The notes beneath the pieces are model-generated. The model did not search any database. It was given only the letters and a program-made list of their open reading frames with translations, and had not been told where the DNA came from. Made by a program: the position numbers and the translations under genes. A stretch of DNA of 64,000 nt from Neobacillus sp. PS3-40 (GTDB lineage: Bacteria; Bacillota; Bacilli; Bacillales; Cytobacillaceae), in assembly GCF_030915485.1 (NCBI RefSeq), contig NZ_CP133266.1, forward strand, positions 4,344,001 to 4,408,000. Reading direction: 5' to 3'. This document shows positions 38,442 to 46,942 of this stretch, in pieces. Positions within the stretch are counted from its first letter, which is position 1, and each line of letters starts with the position of its first letter.

Positions 38442-38612
38442 ATGAAGATCAAACTTTCTAGTGTTATCTTAACTATTATTTCGCTGTTACTTATTTGGGG
38501 TGTTGGTTTATATAGCCTTATTAAAAATAATGATGAAGTAATGGTTGTACTTATGCCTTTGTTTACTTATTTGCTTTTTAGAAAGCCCAAAAATAAAAGA
38601 GAAAAAATTTAG
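38442..38612 (+). CDS. 56-residue membrane protein
   Basis: ATG 38442 follows GAGAGGG with about nine bases' spacing. The product starts MKIKLSSVILTIISLLLIWG, has a second hydrophobic segment (VMVVLMPLFTYLLF) and ends in a basic tail (RKPKNKREKI). This two-helix, positive-inside pattern is that of a genuine small membrane protein. Its stop codon overlaps the end of the convergent WYL regulator gene by 4 bases. Function unknown. Confidence 0.65.
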   Translation: MKIKLSSVILTIISLLLIWGVGLYSLIKNNDEVMVVLMPLFTYLLFRKPKNKREKI

Positions 38613-39556
38613 TTATACTGTTTTAATAGCGCATTTAATTTTTCTTTTGTACATTCAATTAATTCAAAAGGCTTTTTAATGAATGCATTTTTACCAAATG
38701 TAATGAAGTAATTTGAAAAAAAGTCGAACTCATGCTTAGAAATAATTCCCTCAACAAATCCTGATCCATCGTCTCTTTTATTCAAATAAATAGTAGGAAA
38801 GTTAGCAGATTGATATTTCTCTACACCCTTGTCAGTTAATTCCACATATAAATCCACTCCTTCTTTAGTACTTTCATTAAAAATCAAAAAGCGATTTTTT
38901 AAATTTATATCGGATAAGTCGATTGGATCCGTATTTTCATCATGTTTAATAGATTTTATCCGATCACATCTAAAAACCCGATACTCTTTTTTTTGAAAAC
39001 AGTAAGAGGGACAATACCACTTTCCATCATTTACATAAATACCAATCGGTTGAATTTTTCTGTTACTTACTCCGCCTTTTATTTCATAATGAATAATCAG
39101 AACGTCTTGCTGAATTGCTGCATCTAATAATTGTCTTAAATACGGGCTTTCTTCTTGTTGTTGAATAGACAAAAAATCAACTCGGTCAACCATTTTATCA
39201 ATCGTATCTCTAATATCACCAGATAGATTTAAATAAAATTTCTTTTTTATTGATTCATATTCACTATCAAAGGGGAGAGAAATGGTATGCCTTAATGCAT
39301 GAAGTGCAAAAAATATAGAAATAACCTCATCTTCACTAAATGCGATGGGAGGAAGAATTCTTTCTTTTAAGACTTGGTAACCTCCATGTGGCCCCACCTC
39401 TGAATACAATGGTACTCCCATTTCACCCAATTCTACTAAATCTCTCAATATGGTCCTTTTTGAAACTCCAAATGCTTCAGCTAATTCCCGAACAGTAAAT
39501 CTTCTCATTCGATTTACCATCATGATCATTTCATTTAATCTTTTTGCTTTAGACAT
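38609..39556 (-). CDS. WYL-domain transcriptional regulator (YafY-like)
   Basis: 315 residues. The N-terminal DeoR-type helix-turn-helix (about 1-60) contains FTVRELAEAFGVSKRTILRD. The WYL-type ligand domain (about 130-230) has GIYVNDGKWYCPSYCFQKKE, and a WCX-like C-terminal extension follows. The start at 39556 has CGGAGG upstream; the longer frame to 39586 does not. WYL domains bind nucleic acids or small ligands. It is divergent from the VOC gene at 39714, and a palindrome (39581-39595) lies between, suggesting autoregulation and control of the VOC gene. Confidence 0.92.
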   Translation of the reverse strand: MSKAKRLNEMIMMVNRMRRFTVRELAEAFGVSKRTILRDLVELGEMGVPLYSEVGPHGGYQVLKERILPPIAFSEDEVISIFFALHALRHTISLPFDSEYESIKKKFYLNLSGDIRDTIDKMVDRVDFLSIQQQEESPYLRQLLDAAIQQDVLIIHYEIKGGVSNRKIQPIGIYVNDGKWYCPSYCFQKKEYRVFRCDRIKSIKHDENTDPIDLSDINLKNRFLIFNESTKEGVDLYVELTDKGVEKYQSANFPTIYLNKRDDGSGFVEGIISKHEFDFFSNYFITFGKNAFIKKPFELIECTKEKLNALLKQYN

Positions 39557-39580
39557 GAATACCTCCGAAAAAAATAAATA

Positions 39581-39595
39581 TGACACAAGTTGTCA
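39581..39595. promoter_or_regulatory. Palindrome in the divergent WYL regulator/VOC promoter region
   Basis: TGACA-CAAGT-TGTCA, 25 bases upstream of the regulator start, is a candidate operator for it. A TATAAT (39599-39604) lies beside it. Confidence 0.45.
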
Positions 39596-39713
39596 CTATT
39601 ATAATATACAATCATTACTAGATAAATGATAAGGAGACTAAAGAGGTTCTACTGTAAAAATTAGAATTAATAATGCTAAGATTCATCAAAATTTAAATGG
39701 GAGATGTTTAATT

Positions 39714-40127
39714 ATGTCATTACAACTCAATTCTTTTATCCTCATGAACGGAAGAGCAAAAGAAGCAATTGAATTTTATCAACAGGTATTTGATGCAAAG
39801 GTTATTTTTAAGCAGACTATAGGAGAAGGTCCAGATGCATCAAAGTTTAAAGAAAATGAATTAGATTTTATCGCACATTCAATATTAAAAATTGGTGAAA
39901 CTGAAATAATGGTTGCTGATATTATTCCTTCACTACCTTTTCAAAAAGGAAATCAAATTTCAATTTGTGTCACATGCAATGATAGTACAGAATCAAAATA
40001 TATTTTTGAAAAATTAAAAGAAAATGGACAAATTGTTAGCGAACTTAATGAAATTCACTTTAGCCCTGCATATGGAATAGTGACTGATAAGTTCGATGTA
40101 ACCTTCCAAATATTCACTAAAAGATAA
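39714..40127 (+). CDS. VOC-superfamily protein, PhnB type
   Basis: 137 residues of the glyoxalase/bleomycin-resistance (VOC) fold, PhnB/YjdN branch: LNSFILMNGRAKEAIEFYQQ at the N-terminus and FSPAYGIVTDKFDVTFQIF at the C-terminus. PhnB-like proteins lack a proven enzymatic role. It is divergent from a WYL regulator, a common pairing in which the regulator controls the VOC gene. A weak GGGAGATG precedes the ATG. Confidence 0.88.
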   Translation: MSLQLNSFILMNGRAKEAIEFYQQVFDAKVIFKQTIGEGPDASKFKENELDFIAHSILKIGETEIMVADIIPSLPFQKGNQISICVTCNDSTESKYIFEKLKENGQIVSELNEIHFSPAYGIVTDKFDVTFQIFTKR

Positions 40128-40247
40128 GTAAAACCAAGAAAAAAATTTAAATTGATTTCTCCTTGGTGGTTTATCCCATTAGATATAATTATCTGGTACG
40201 ATAGCTTGGAAAACAAGATTTTTGAGATAAACAAAGGGGGTAATAAC

Positions 40248-40685
40248 GTGGTAATTCTTAAAGCAACATTAAATGATCTTGATTCATTAACGGAGCTTTT
40301 TGATTTGTACAGAGTATTTTACCAACAAAAGTCTGACACCCATGGTGCGAGAGAATTTTTGAAAGAAAGGTTAAACAATAAGGAGTCAGTCATTTTTATT
40401 GCTCTTGATGAGAATGTACCTGTTGGATTTGTTCAACTGTATCCACTTTTTTCTTCTGTATGTATGGTAAGGACATGGCTTTTAAATGATTTGTATGTGA
40501 AAGAAACAGTTCGTGGAAAAGGATTTGGCGAAGGTTTATTAAATAAAGCTATAGCTTATGCGGAAGAAACCGGTGCAAAAGGGTTGACACTCGAAACAGG
40601 GGAGAAAAACAAAATAGCACAAAGACTTTATGAGAAAATAGGTTTCAAAAGAGAGACAAGTTATTTCTATCATTATTCGATTTAA
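40248..40685 (+). CDS. GNAT-family N-acetyltransferase
   Basis: 145 residues. Motif A (LNDLYVKETVRGKGFGEGLL) with the R-G-K-G-F-G acetyl-CoA loop and motif B (GLTLETGEKNKIAQRLYEKI, GF) are clear. GTG at 40248 is chosen because AAAGGGGG sits just before it; the frame upstream (to 40152) shows no family match. Transfers acetyl from acetyl-CoA to an unknown amine. Monocistronic. Confidence 0.92.
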   Translation: MVILKATLNDLDSLTELFDLYRVFYQQKSDTHGAREFLKERLNNKESVIFIALDENVPVGFVQLYPLFSSVCMVRTWLLNDLYVKETVRGKGFGEGLLNKAIAYAEETGAKGLTLETGEKNKIAQRLYEKIGFKRETSYFYHYSI

Positions 40686-40854
40686 ATAAAAAGTAGCGTA
40701 CTTGAAAAATGACAAAAACTAGGTGTATTCTTTTTTTATAGGGTCATTTTTGAGTGATTATGCACTTTAAAAAGAAATTAGTTTGAAAAAGTGCTAATAT
40801 TTTTCAACTATAAAATATTTAATGTAAAATAAATGCAAAGGGAGTGATTTTTTA

Positions 40855-41850
40855 GTGAAAGCACAAATAATTCAATCATTCGGAGATCCATCTGTATTTG
40901 AACGTAAAGAGATTCCAAAACCTGAAGTTCAACCAGGGCAGGTACTAATCCAAGTAAAGGCAACAAGTGTAAATCCAATTGATACGAAAGTTCGCGGCGG
41001 AGCAGTTCCAGCACTTTCCCCTGAGCTACCGGCCGTTTTACATGGAGATGTGGCAGGTATTGTTACAGAAGTTGGCACGGGTGTAACCAATTTTAAACCT
41101 GGTGATGAAGTATTTGGGTGTGCTGGAGGATTTAAAGGAACTAGCGGGGCACTTGCAGAGTTTATGCTGGCAGACGCACAATTACTTGCGCATAAACCTA
41201 AGAATCTTTCAATGGAAGAAGCGGCAGCATTACCGTTGGTTTCCATCACGGCTTGGGAATCATTATTTACTCGTGGACAACTTAAGGCTGGACAAAAAAT
41301 ACTTATTCACGCTGCAACCGGTGGAGTAGGCCACGTGGCTATTCAGCTAGCAAAATGGGCTGGAGCACAAGTTTTTGCAACTGGCTCATCAAAGGAAAAA
41401 CTGGATATTGCCACGCAATTAGGGGCAGATGTGGGAATTAATTACCGGGAAGAATCCGTTCAAGATTATCTTCAAAAATATACGGATGGAAAAGGATTCG
41501 ATATTGTATTTGATACTGTAGGTGGCGAGAACCTCGATCGTTCATTTGAAGCAGCTGCCATTAATGGGACTGTTCTATCCATTGCAACTCGTTCAACTCA
41601 TGACCTTTCCATTTTACACGCGAAAGGACTTTCACTACATGTTACCTTTATGTTGTTAAAGATACTTGATAAAGACCAGCGTAAACTTCATGGAGAGATT
41701 TTGAGTAAGATTGCAGAAACGGTAGAGGAAGGAAAACTTCGTCCACTTATTGACCCAACTACTTTTACATTTGATGAAGTTTCAAAAGCGCATCAATACA
41801 TGGAATCACAGAAAGCAATAGGGAAAATTGTATTGAAAAATAATTGGTGA
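40855..41850 (+). CDS. NADP-dependent quinone oxidoreductase-like MDR dehydrogenase
   Basis: 331 residues of the zinc-free medium-chain dehydrogenase/reductase superfamily, quinone-oxidoreductase type. The N-terminal GroES-like domain (to about 120) has KATSVNPIDTKVRGG and LHGDVAGIVTEVG. The Rossmann domain has HAATGGVGHVAIQLAKWAGA, with the NADPH-binding turn ATGSSKEKLDIATQLGAD. No zinc ligands. GTG start after GGGAGTG. It reduces quinones or enones with NADPH by family; substrate unknown. Terminator at 41905. Confidence 0.93.
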   Translation: MKAQIIQSFGDPSVFERKEIPKPEVQPGQVLIQVKATSVNPIDTKVRGGAVPALSPELPAVLHGDVAGIVTEVGTGVTNFKPGDEVFGCAGGFKGTSGALAEFMLADAQLLAHKPKNLSMEEAAALPLVSITAWESLFTRGQLKAGQKILIHAATGGVGHVAIQLAKWAGAQVFATGSSKEKLDIATQLGADVGINYREESVQDYLQKYTDGKGFDIVFDTVGGENLDRSFEAAAINGTVLSIATRSTHDLSILHAKGLSLHVTFMLLKILDKDQRKLHGEILSKIAETVEEGKLRPLIDPTTFTFDEVSKAHQYMESQKAIGKIVLKNNW

Positions 41851-41904
41851 TACCAATAAACAAACAATATGCAAGTTTCCACATGCGGTGAATATTAAAA
41901 AAAT

Positions 41905-41957
41905 AAAGGTGCTTGGCTTTCAATATGAAACAAACATATTGGGGTTAAGCATCTTTT
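41905..41957 (+). terminator. Two-part terminator after the MDR dehydrogenase
   Basis: AAGGTGCTT pairs with AAGCATCTT (one G.U), enclosing CAATATG/CATATTG (41921-41941), followed by TTTT. Confidence 0.8.
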
Positions 41958-41990
41958 TAATTAGTTTAGGTCTTCACGCATTCCCTTTAA

Positions 41991-42156
41991 TAAAGGCTGT
42001 TTTCGTACAGATTGTTGTTTTACGTACCTAGTCTAAAACCCGTAATTACTATGATATCGTGCTCTTTTCTTAAAAATTGCCTACTGATTCATCGATAAAC
42101 TGATATAACACACCATATTACCATCAAATAGCAACAAAGTTAAGAAAAGAGCCTTA
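41991..42156. mobile_element. MITE-like element with inverted ends
   Basis: The left end TAAAGGCTGTTTTCGTACAG (41991-42010) continues ATTGTTGTTTT. The right end, read in reverse, is TAAGGCTCTTTTCTTAACTT then TGTTGC (42156-42131). The two are imperfect inverted repeats of about 27 bp. A third, internal copy of GCTCTTTTCTTAA lies at 42061-42073 and can pair perfectly with the right end. The 166-bp element has no coding capacity. A solo copy of the end is at 46167-46197. Confidence 0.6.
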
Positions 42157-42325
42157 ATAAAACATCGCACAAAAACCCACATAACAAAAAATAATTACCC
42201 CTATTTTAATTTTGGAGGTATTTCACGTATAATGAAAAACAGTATGATTATGGATGCGATTATTCAATTTGAATAAACTAATAAGTAAATCAGCTAAAAC
42301 AATATAGGATGAGGTTATTAATTGC

Positions 42326-43771
42326 ATGAATAAACAAAGCTTTACAGACTATCAACTCAGTGATGAAATCATAAGGGCACTTGCTAGCTTGAAATATCTA
42401 AACCCAACAGAGGTGCAATCTGAAGTTATTCCAATCGCCATGGAAAAGAAAGACCTTGTCGTGAAATCGCAAACAGGAAGCGGTAAAACGGCATCGTTTG
42501 GTATTCCACTTTGTGAAATGGTTGAATGGGAAGAGAATAAGCCCCAGGCACTAATTCTGACGCCGACCCGTGAGCTTGCTGTTCAGGTGAAAGAGGATAT
42601 CACAAACATCGGAAGATACAAACGAATTAAAGCTACAGCCGTTTATGGGAAAGAACCTTTTGCAAGGCAAAGAGAAGAACTAAAGCAAAAGACCCATGTA
42701 GTTGTAGGGACTCCAGGTCGAGTGTTAGACCATATCGAAAAAGAATCATTGGTCCTAGACCATCTTAAATATCTTGTTATCGATGAAGCAGATGAAATGT
42801 TGAACATGGGATTCATTGAGCAAGTTGAAGCGATTATCCAAGAGCTTCCAAAAGATAGAGTTACGATGCTTTTCTCAGCTACATTACCAAAAGATATCGA
42901 AAAACTATGCCATAAATATATGAAGAATCCTACCGAAATAGTGATCAAAGCAACTGGAATCACGACGGATAAAATTGATCATTCTATTTTGGAAGTAAGA
43001 GATGAAGGTAAGTTCTCACTTCTTAAAGCAGTAACAACAGTTGAAAATCCTGATAGCTGTATCATTTTTTGCAGAACAAAAGAAAATGTTGATACCGTGT
43101 TCTCACAATTAGAACGATTACATTATTCTTGTGAAAAAATTCACGGTGGAATGGAACAGGAAGATCGATTCTCTGTTATGAATGGCTTTAGAATGGGGAA
43201 TTTTCGTTATTTAGTTGCTACAGATGTGGCAGCTAGAGGAATCGACATTGAAAACATCTCACATGTCATCAACTATGACCTCCCGATGGAGAAAGAAAGC
43301 TATGTTCATCGAACAGGAAGAACAGGGCGTGCTGGAAAATCTGGAAAAGCGATTACATTTGTAACTCCTTTTGAAGATAAATTCTTAGCTGAAATCGAAA
43401 GGTATATTGGTTTTGAAATTCCAAAAAAACAGGCTCCCTCAAATGAGGAAGTTGCACGATCAAGAGCTGCCTTTGAAGGTAAAATGGATACACGTCCCAA
43501 ATCAAAAGTAAGTAAAAGTGCACAGTTAAATAAAGATATTATGAAGCTGTATTTCAATGGTGGTAAGAAAAAGAAAATAAGAGCAGTCGATTTTGTAGGT
43601 ACCATTGCAAGGATTAATGGAGTAACTGTGGAAGATATCGGTATCATTACAATCCAGGATTCTGTTTCGTACGTTGATATTTTAAATGGTAAAGGCCCAC
43701 TCGTTCTAAAAGCCATGAAGGATACGACAATCAAGGGGAAACAGTTAAAGGTACAACCTGCGAGTAAGTAA
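42326..43771 (+). CDS. dbpA: DEAD-box RNA helicase DbpA (YxiN)
   Basis: 481 residues. RecA domain 1 has the Q motif ([13 protein letters not shown]), motif [10 protein letters not shown], Ia [18 protein letters not shown] and III SAT. RecA domain 2 has [20 protein letters not shown] and [10 protein letters not shown]. The C-terminal 75 residues ([20 protein letters not shown] onward) form the DbpA RNA-binding domain that recognises hairpin 92 of 23S rRNA. Length and sequence match B. subtilis YxiN (479). It acts in late large-subunit assembly. The start is in a weak context (GATGAGG upstream). Confidence 0.96.
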   Translation: MNKQSFTDYQLSDEIIRALASLKYLNPTEVQSEVIPIAMEKKDLVVKSQTGSGKTASFGIPLCEMVEWEENKPQALILTPTRELAVQVKEDITNIGRYKRIKATAVYGKEPFARQREELKQKTHVVVGTPGRVLDHIEKESLVLDHLKYLVIDEADEMLNMGFIEQVEAIIQELPKDRVTMLFSATLPKDIEKLCHKYMKNPTEIVIKATGITTDKIDHSILEVRDEGKFSLLKAVTTVENPDSCIIFCRTKENVDTVFSQLERLHYSCEKIHGGMEQEDRFSVMNGFRMGNFRYLVATDVAARGIDIENISHVINYDLPMEKESYVHRTGRTGRAGKSGKAITFVTPFEDKFLAEIERYIGFEIPKKQAPSNEEVARSRAAFEGKMDTRPKSKVSKSAQLNKDIMKLYFNGGKKKKIRAVDFVGTIARINGVTVEDIGIITIQDSVSYVDILNGKGPLVLKAMKDTTIKGKQLKVQPASK

Positions 43772-43826
43772 AATGATCATGAGGATTTGAACGTATTTTC
43801 ATACAATAAAGATAAATACAATTTGT

Positions 43827-43858
43827 GATGATGTCATATGGCATCATCTTTTTTTTTT
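43827..43858. terminator. Convergent terminator between dbpA and the minus-strand gene
   Basis: GATGATG-TCATATGG-CATCATC (43827-43848) followed by ten Ts. The stop codon of the minus-strand gene (43834) lies inside the hairpin. Confidence 0.9.
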
Positions 43859-44301
43859 AAATATTCCCAATCTAAGTTATCATTATCAATCATTTTTAAA
43901 TAATTAACCTTATTAACGATTTTATAAGTCCAACTTTTTCCTTCATCATTTATTGTGAGAAACCTACCATCTTTTTGAGATACCATTAGCGTATAACTAC
44001 CAGTATTGTAATATATTAAAATTAAATACTTTCCTATAGATCCTCCCTGATCAAACACTTTTTTTAGCTTCATTTTTGAAAAATCTTCTACTAACCTTTT
44101 TTTCGATTTCTCATCATCTATGGATAATATTGCCTCTGTTCGACCGTCAGCGCCTTGCCTAATAATTGCAACTTTATAAACTGAATCTTTTCCTTTTAAA
44201 ACTAACTTTTGAAATGTTGTATATCTCATATATTGCATTATGGAAAATGCACCAAAAATAATGAAAATCAATACTCCAAATATAATAAATTTCTTTTTCA
44301 T
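43834..44301 (-). CDS. Membrane-anchored extracytoplasmic protein of unknown function
   Basis: 155 residues. Residues 4-24 form one transmembrane or uncleaved signal segment after a MKKK start. The remainder is a small domain rich in strand-like sequence (YLILIYYNTGSYTLMVS). No lipobox. ATG follows AAGGGGGGATG. The stop codon lies within the shared terminator with dbpA. I do not recognise the family. Confidence 0.72.
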   Translation of the reverse strand: MKKKFIIFGVLIFIIFGAFSIMQYMRYTTFQKLVLKGKDSVYKVAIIRQGADGRTEAILSIDDEKSKKRLVEDFSKMKLKKVFDQGGSIGKYLILIYYNTGSYTLMVSQKDGRFLTINDEGKSWTYKIVNKVNYLKMIDNDNLDWEYLKKKDDAI

Positions 44302-44720
44302 GATAAAACATCCCCCCTTAAAGTTTGATTAATTTGTCTGTAATAACTAGCTGCAACACTATCTTTATTACATTTTTTCTCAATTTATATATATTCTAAC
44401 ATAAAATTACAATTCTTTTTCAAGGTTAACATAATAGTCTTAGTAAAAGAATTCCCTTTAGAACATCAATTAGCAAAATGGAAATAGCTATTGTAAATCT
44501 GTTATTTTAATTACTATTTTTTCATTTGTAACCTTAAGGAGACTTTTAGCTCCTTGATTGACTAAAATTAAATAAATTTTTAAAGAAAATAGTCATTGAT
44601 ATACAAATATCAACGGGGTTGCTATAGTAAAACTATGAAAAATTAATCTGTAAAAAAATGCAAAATAGGAACACTAACCAAATGCACTTTGAAATCGCAA
44701 CAAAATAGGAGGTATTCATT
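44302..44720 (+). other. Intergenic region with an operator-like palindrome
   Basis: No gene. TTGATAT-ACAA-ATATCAA (44596-44613) is followed by TATAGT at 44623, so it may be an operator in the promoter of the VOC gene. Confidence 0.4.
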
Positions 44721-45110
44721 ATGGCAATTAGAAAAATAGAACATGTTGGTGTTATGGTAAATGATCTAAAAACTTCCATAGATTTTTACCAAAACACATT
44801 GGGCTTTGATTTATTTAATATAATTGAACCCAATGCTAAAATTAAACTAGCATTTTTGGGTGATCAAAAGAGTGGGCAGATATATGTTGAGCTAATATCA
44901 GGTTCTGGAAGAAATTTTCCTGATGAAGGAAAGGTCAATCATATAGCATTTACCGTGGATAATTTAGAGGAAGAAATTCAAAGGCTAAAATCTTTAAATG
45001 TTATCTTTAAAAGAGAGGAACCTACTAGCCTCGAGAATGGAGCTAACTATATTTTCTTTAAAGGTCCTGATGGAGAATCACTCGAACTTTTCCAGCCAAC
45101 ATCTTTATAG
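44721..45110 (+). CDS. VOC-superfamily glyoxalase-like protein
   Basis: 129 residues with two beta-alpha-beta-beta-beta modules. The four metal positions of the glyoxalase I/methylmalonyl-CoA epimerase type are present: His in KIEHVGVMV, Glu in YVELIS, His in KVNHIAFTV and Glu in GESLELFQP. So it is probably an active metal enzyme, unlike PhnB-type members. ATG follows TAGGAGG. Substrate unknown. Confidence 0.88.
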   Translation: MAIRKIEHVGVMVNDLKTSIDFYQNTLGFDLFNIIEPNAKIKLAFLGDQKSGQIYVELISGSGRNFPDEGKVNHIAFTVDNLEEEIQRLKSLNVIFKREEPTSLENGANYIFFKGPDGESLELFQPTSL

Positions 45111-45299
45111 AAAACCCTAGTTGGCTTAAACCATTACTTCCAAAACAAGTTGGAATTATTATATGTAACAGAGTCCTATATCTCTAATTTTTAAAAGGGA
45201 GAGGGCTTTTTCTTTACAATCTGGAGTGTAAGAGACTCTTACAAGATACAATGTAATTGAAATCTATTTCCAATCAAATTTAAAAATAATGGAGAATAT

Positions 45300-46103
45300 A
45301 TGGAAAAGGGAAAATTAATTGGACAAGGTAGAACATCTGAAGTATTTGAGTGGGGAGCTGATAAAGTTTTAAAACTTTTCAGGTCAGATTTTCCAAAAAT
45401 AGCAATTGAAAATGAATATAAAACTAGTTTAAATATTAACGTACACCTAAATTTAACTCCTAAAGTTTATAAGATTGTAGAAATTGACGATAGAACGGGC
45501 ATTATCTACCAACGCGTAAACGGTATTACCATGATGGAAAAAGTAGCTTTTAAGCCCTGGTCAGTAAAGAGTGAAGCGAAAAAATTAGCAGAATTACATG
45601 AATCAATTCAGCAGAAGGTAGATTTTACGATACCTAATAATAAAATTAAACTCAAGGATAATATATCAGAGACAGACCTAGTGGAAGATAAAAAGAACAA
45701 GTTATATGAATATATTGATAAACTTGCCGATGGAAATGTACTCTGTCATGGCGATTTTCATCCAGATAACATAATTCTAACCAAAGATAAACCGGTAATA
45801 ATTGATTGGATGACAGCTACACGAGGAAATCCAGGAGCTGATATTGCTAGAACATCCATAATGTTTAAGTATGGTGTGATTCCAGAAAAAACATACATAG
45901 AAGTAAAAATTATTAATTTCATTAGAAAGAAGTTTTATCTAGAGTACTTAAAACATTACACAAGCATATCAAATGTTAAGATTGAAGAAGTGCAACAGTG
46001 GGAATTACCTATTGCAGCAGCACGACTTAATGAAAGGATACCAGAAAATGAAAAACTGGCTTTATTTAATTTCATTAGTACGAAAATAGAAAAAATAAAA
46101 TAG
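45300..46103 (+). CDS. Aminoglycoside phosphotransferase-family kinase
   Basis: 267 residues. The APH/choline-kinase fold shows a Gly-rich nucleotide loop (GQGRTSEVFEWGADKVLKLF, with K26 the likely ATP lysine), Brenner motif CHGDFHPDNII and metal-binding IIDWMTA. Natural substrates of such chromosomal APH-like proteins are often small metabolites, and there is no evidence of drug resistance. ATG follows GGAGA. Monocistronic. Confidence 0.88.
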   Translation: MEKGKLIGQGRTSEVFEWGADKVLKLFRSDFPKIAIENEYKTSLNINVHLNLTPKVYKIVEIDDRTGIIYQRVNGITMMEKVAFKPWSVKSEAKKLAELHESIQQKVDFTIPNNKIKLKDNISETDLVEDKKNKLYEYIDKLADGNVLCHGDFHPDNIILTKDKPVIIDWMTATRGNPGADIARTSIMFKYGVIPEKTYIEVKIINFIRKKFYLEYLKHYTSISNVKIEEVQQWELPIAAARLNERIPENEKLALFNFISTKIEKIK

Positions 46104-46166
46104 GTTACAATTTCTGAGTGAGTGCTTATTGTACCGGTCATTAGGTTTAAACTATTCATTTTAATT

Positions 46167-46197
46167 TAAGGCTGTTTTCGTAAACTTTGTTGTTTTT
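46167..46197. repeat. Solo end of the MITE-like element
   Basis: TAAGGCTGTTTTCGTAAACT then TTGTTGTTTTT. It matches both ends of the element at 41991-42156 with only a few substitutions and one indel. No partner end was found nearby. Confidence 0.65.
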
Positions 46198-46248
46198 TAA
46201 TATCAATTTATCTACGATACGATAGGCTATATGAGGGGGTGTTTAAAA

Positions 46249-46440
46249 TTGGGGAAATTTACAAAATTAGGTAAAGTTATGGCTTTTATTGGTATATGGA
46301 TTTTTGCATCTGGAGCTGCATTCAAAACACTTGCTGTTTCGGAACCCTATTCAACCTTATCAATTCCTTTGATGATAGTAGGGATACTACTCTTGATTGC
46401 TTCAAACTTCTTCAAAGATAGACGGAATAATCAAACTTAG
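46249..46440 (+). CDS. 63-residue two-helix membrane protein
   Basis: TTG at 46249 is preferred: GAGGGGGTG (46233-46241) is a good ribosome site for it, while the in-frame ATG at 46231 overlaps that site. Two hydrophobic segments (about 10-28 and 38-55) and a basic tail (FKDRRNNQT) fit a small membrane protein. No family recognised. Terminator at 46441. Confidence 0.6.
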   Translation: MGKFTKLGKVMAFIGIWIFASGAAFKTLAVSEPYSTLSIPLMIVGILLLIASNFFKDRRNNQT

Positions 46441-46474
46441 AATGGATAGTGAATTTGTTTACTGTCCATTTTTT
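46441..46474. terminator. Terminator after the two-helix membrane protein
   Basis: ATGGATAGT (46442-46450) pairs with ACTGTCCAT (46461-46469, one G.U), followed by TTTTT. Confidence 0.8.
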
Positions 46475-46661
46475 AATATCCTTTAACTGCGATTCTTAAA
46501 TCACTGACAGTTGTATGATTTGACTTTTGACACGCTGAAATAAGCATTTGTTCCACTTGTTTTTCAAAGGATAAATACTTGTCAATTTCAAGCCAACGGA
46601 ACCAATAAAGATAGTTATCAAGGTTATCATAATAAATAGACGAATAACATCGTAGGCTCAT
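46473..46661 (-). CDS. Possible 62-residue protein, aromatic-rich N-terminus
   Basis: An open frame with protein-like composition: SIYYDNLDNYLYWFRWLEID and then EKQVEQMLISACQKS. There is no clear ribosome site before the ATG. It ends next to the terminator at 46441, which would also serve it. It may be a real small protein or the tail of a lost gene. Confidence 0.35.
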   Translation of the reverse strand: MSLRCYSSIYYDNLDNYLYWFRWLEIDKYLSFEKQVEQMLISACQKSNHTTVSDLRIAVKGY

Positions 46662-46723
46662 TATACTATTTTTTTAGTACTTGCATATTTTTTGTTACTG
46701 GTACAAGGTTTTTTATCACTGAA

Positions 46724-46863
46724 AATTAGTAATAATTTTATATAAATCTGCGTACCACCAAATCTTCGTAGCAATCATAATTGCAGTTAATGTGGGTGGA
46801 GTATTAGAAGTTGATGATATTCAAGAGAGCCCTGTTAAAATGGATATGGGGATTGATTTCTAG
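46724..46863 (+). pseudogene. Unidentified coding remnant
   Basis: A frame without a start codon reads LVIILYKSAYHQIFVAIIIA and VNVGGVLEVDDIQESPVKM before TAG at 46861. The hydrophobic segment followed by an acidic tail looks like the C-terminus of a membrane protein. It is followed by a good terminator (46884), as a real gene end would be. Confidence 0.25.
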
Positions 46864-46883
46864 AAGATTAATATTGGTCATCA

Positions 46884-46917
46884 AAAACCTGGACAATGGA
46901 TCATGCCCAGGTTTTTT
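46884..46917. terminator. Bidirectional terminator downstream of nrnB
   Basis: AAAACCTGG (46884-46892) pairs with CCAGGTTTT (46907-46915), with A- and T-runs on both sides. Confidence 0.88.
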
Positions 46918-46942
46918 CTGTTAGACCATATTTAATTCAAGT

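Noticed and set aside
45300-46103. Aminoglycoside resistance gene
   Set aside because: Only the general kinase motifs match. Chromosomal APH-like proteins are common and no mobile context is present.
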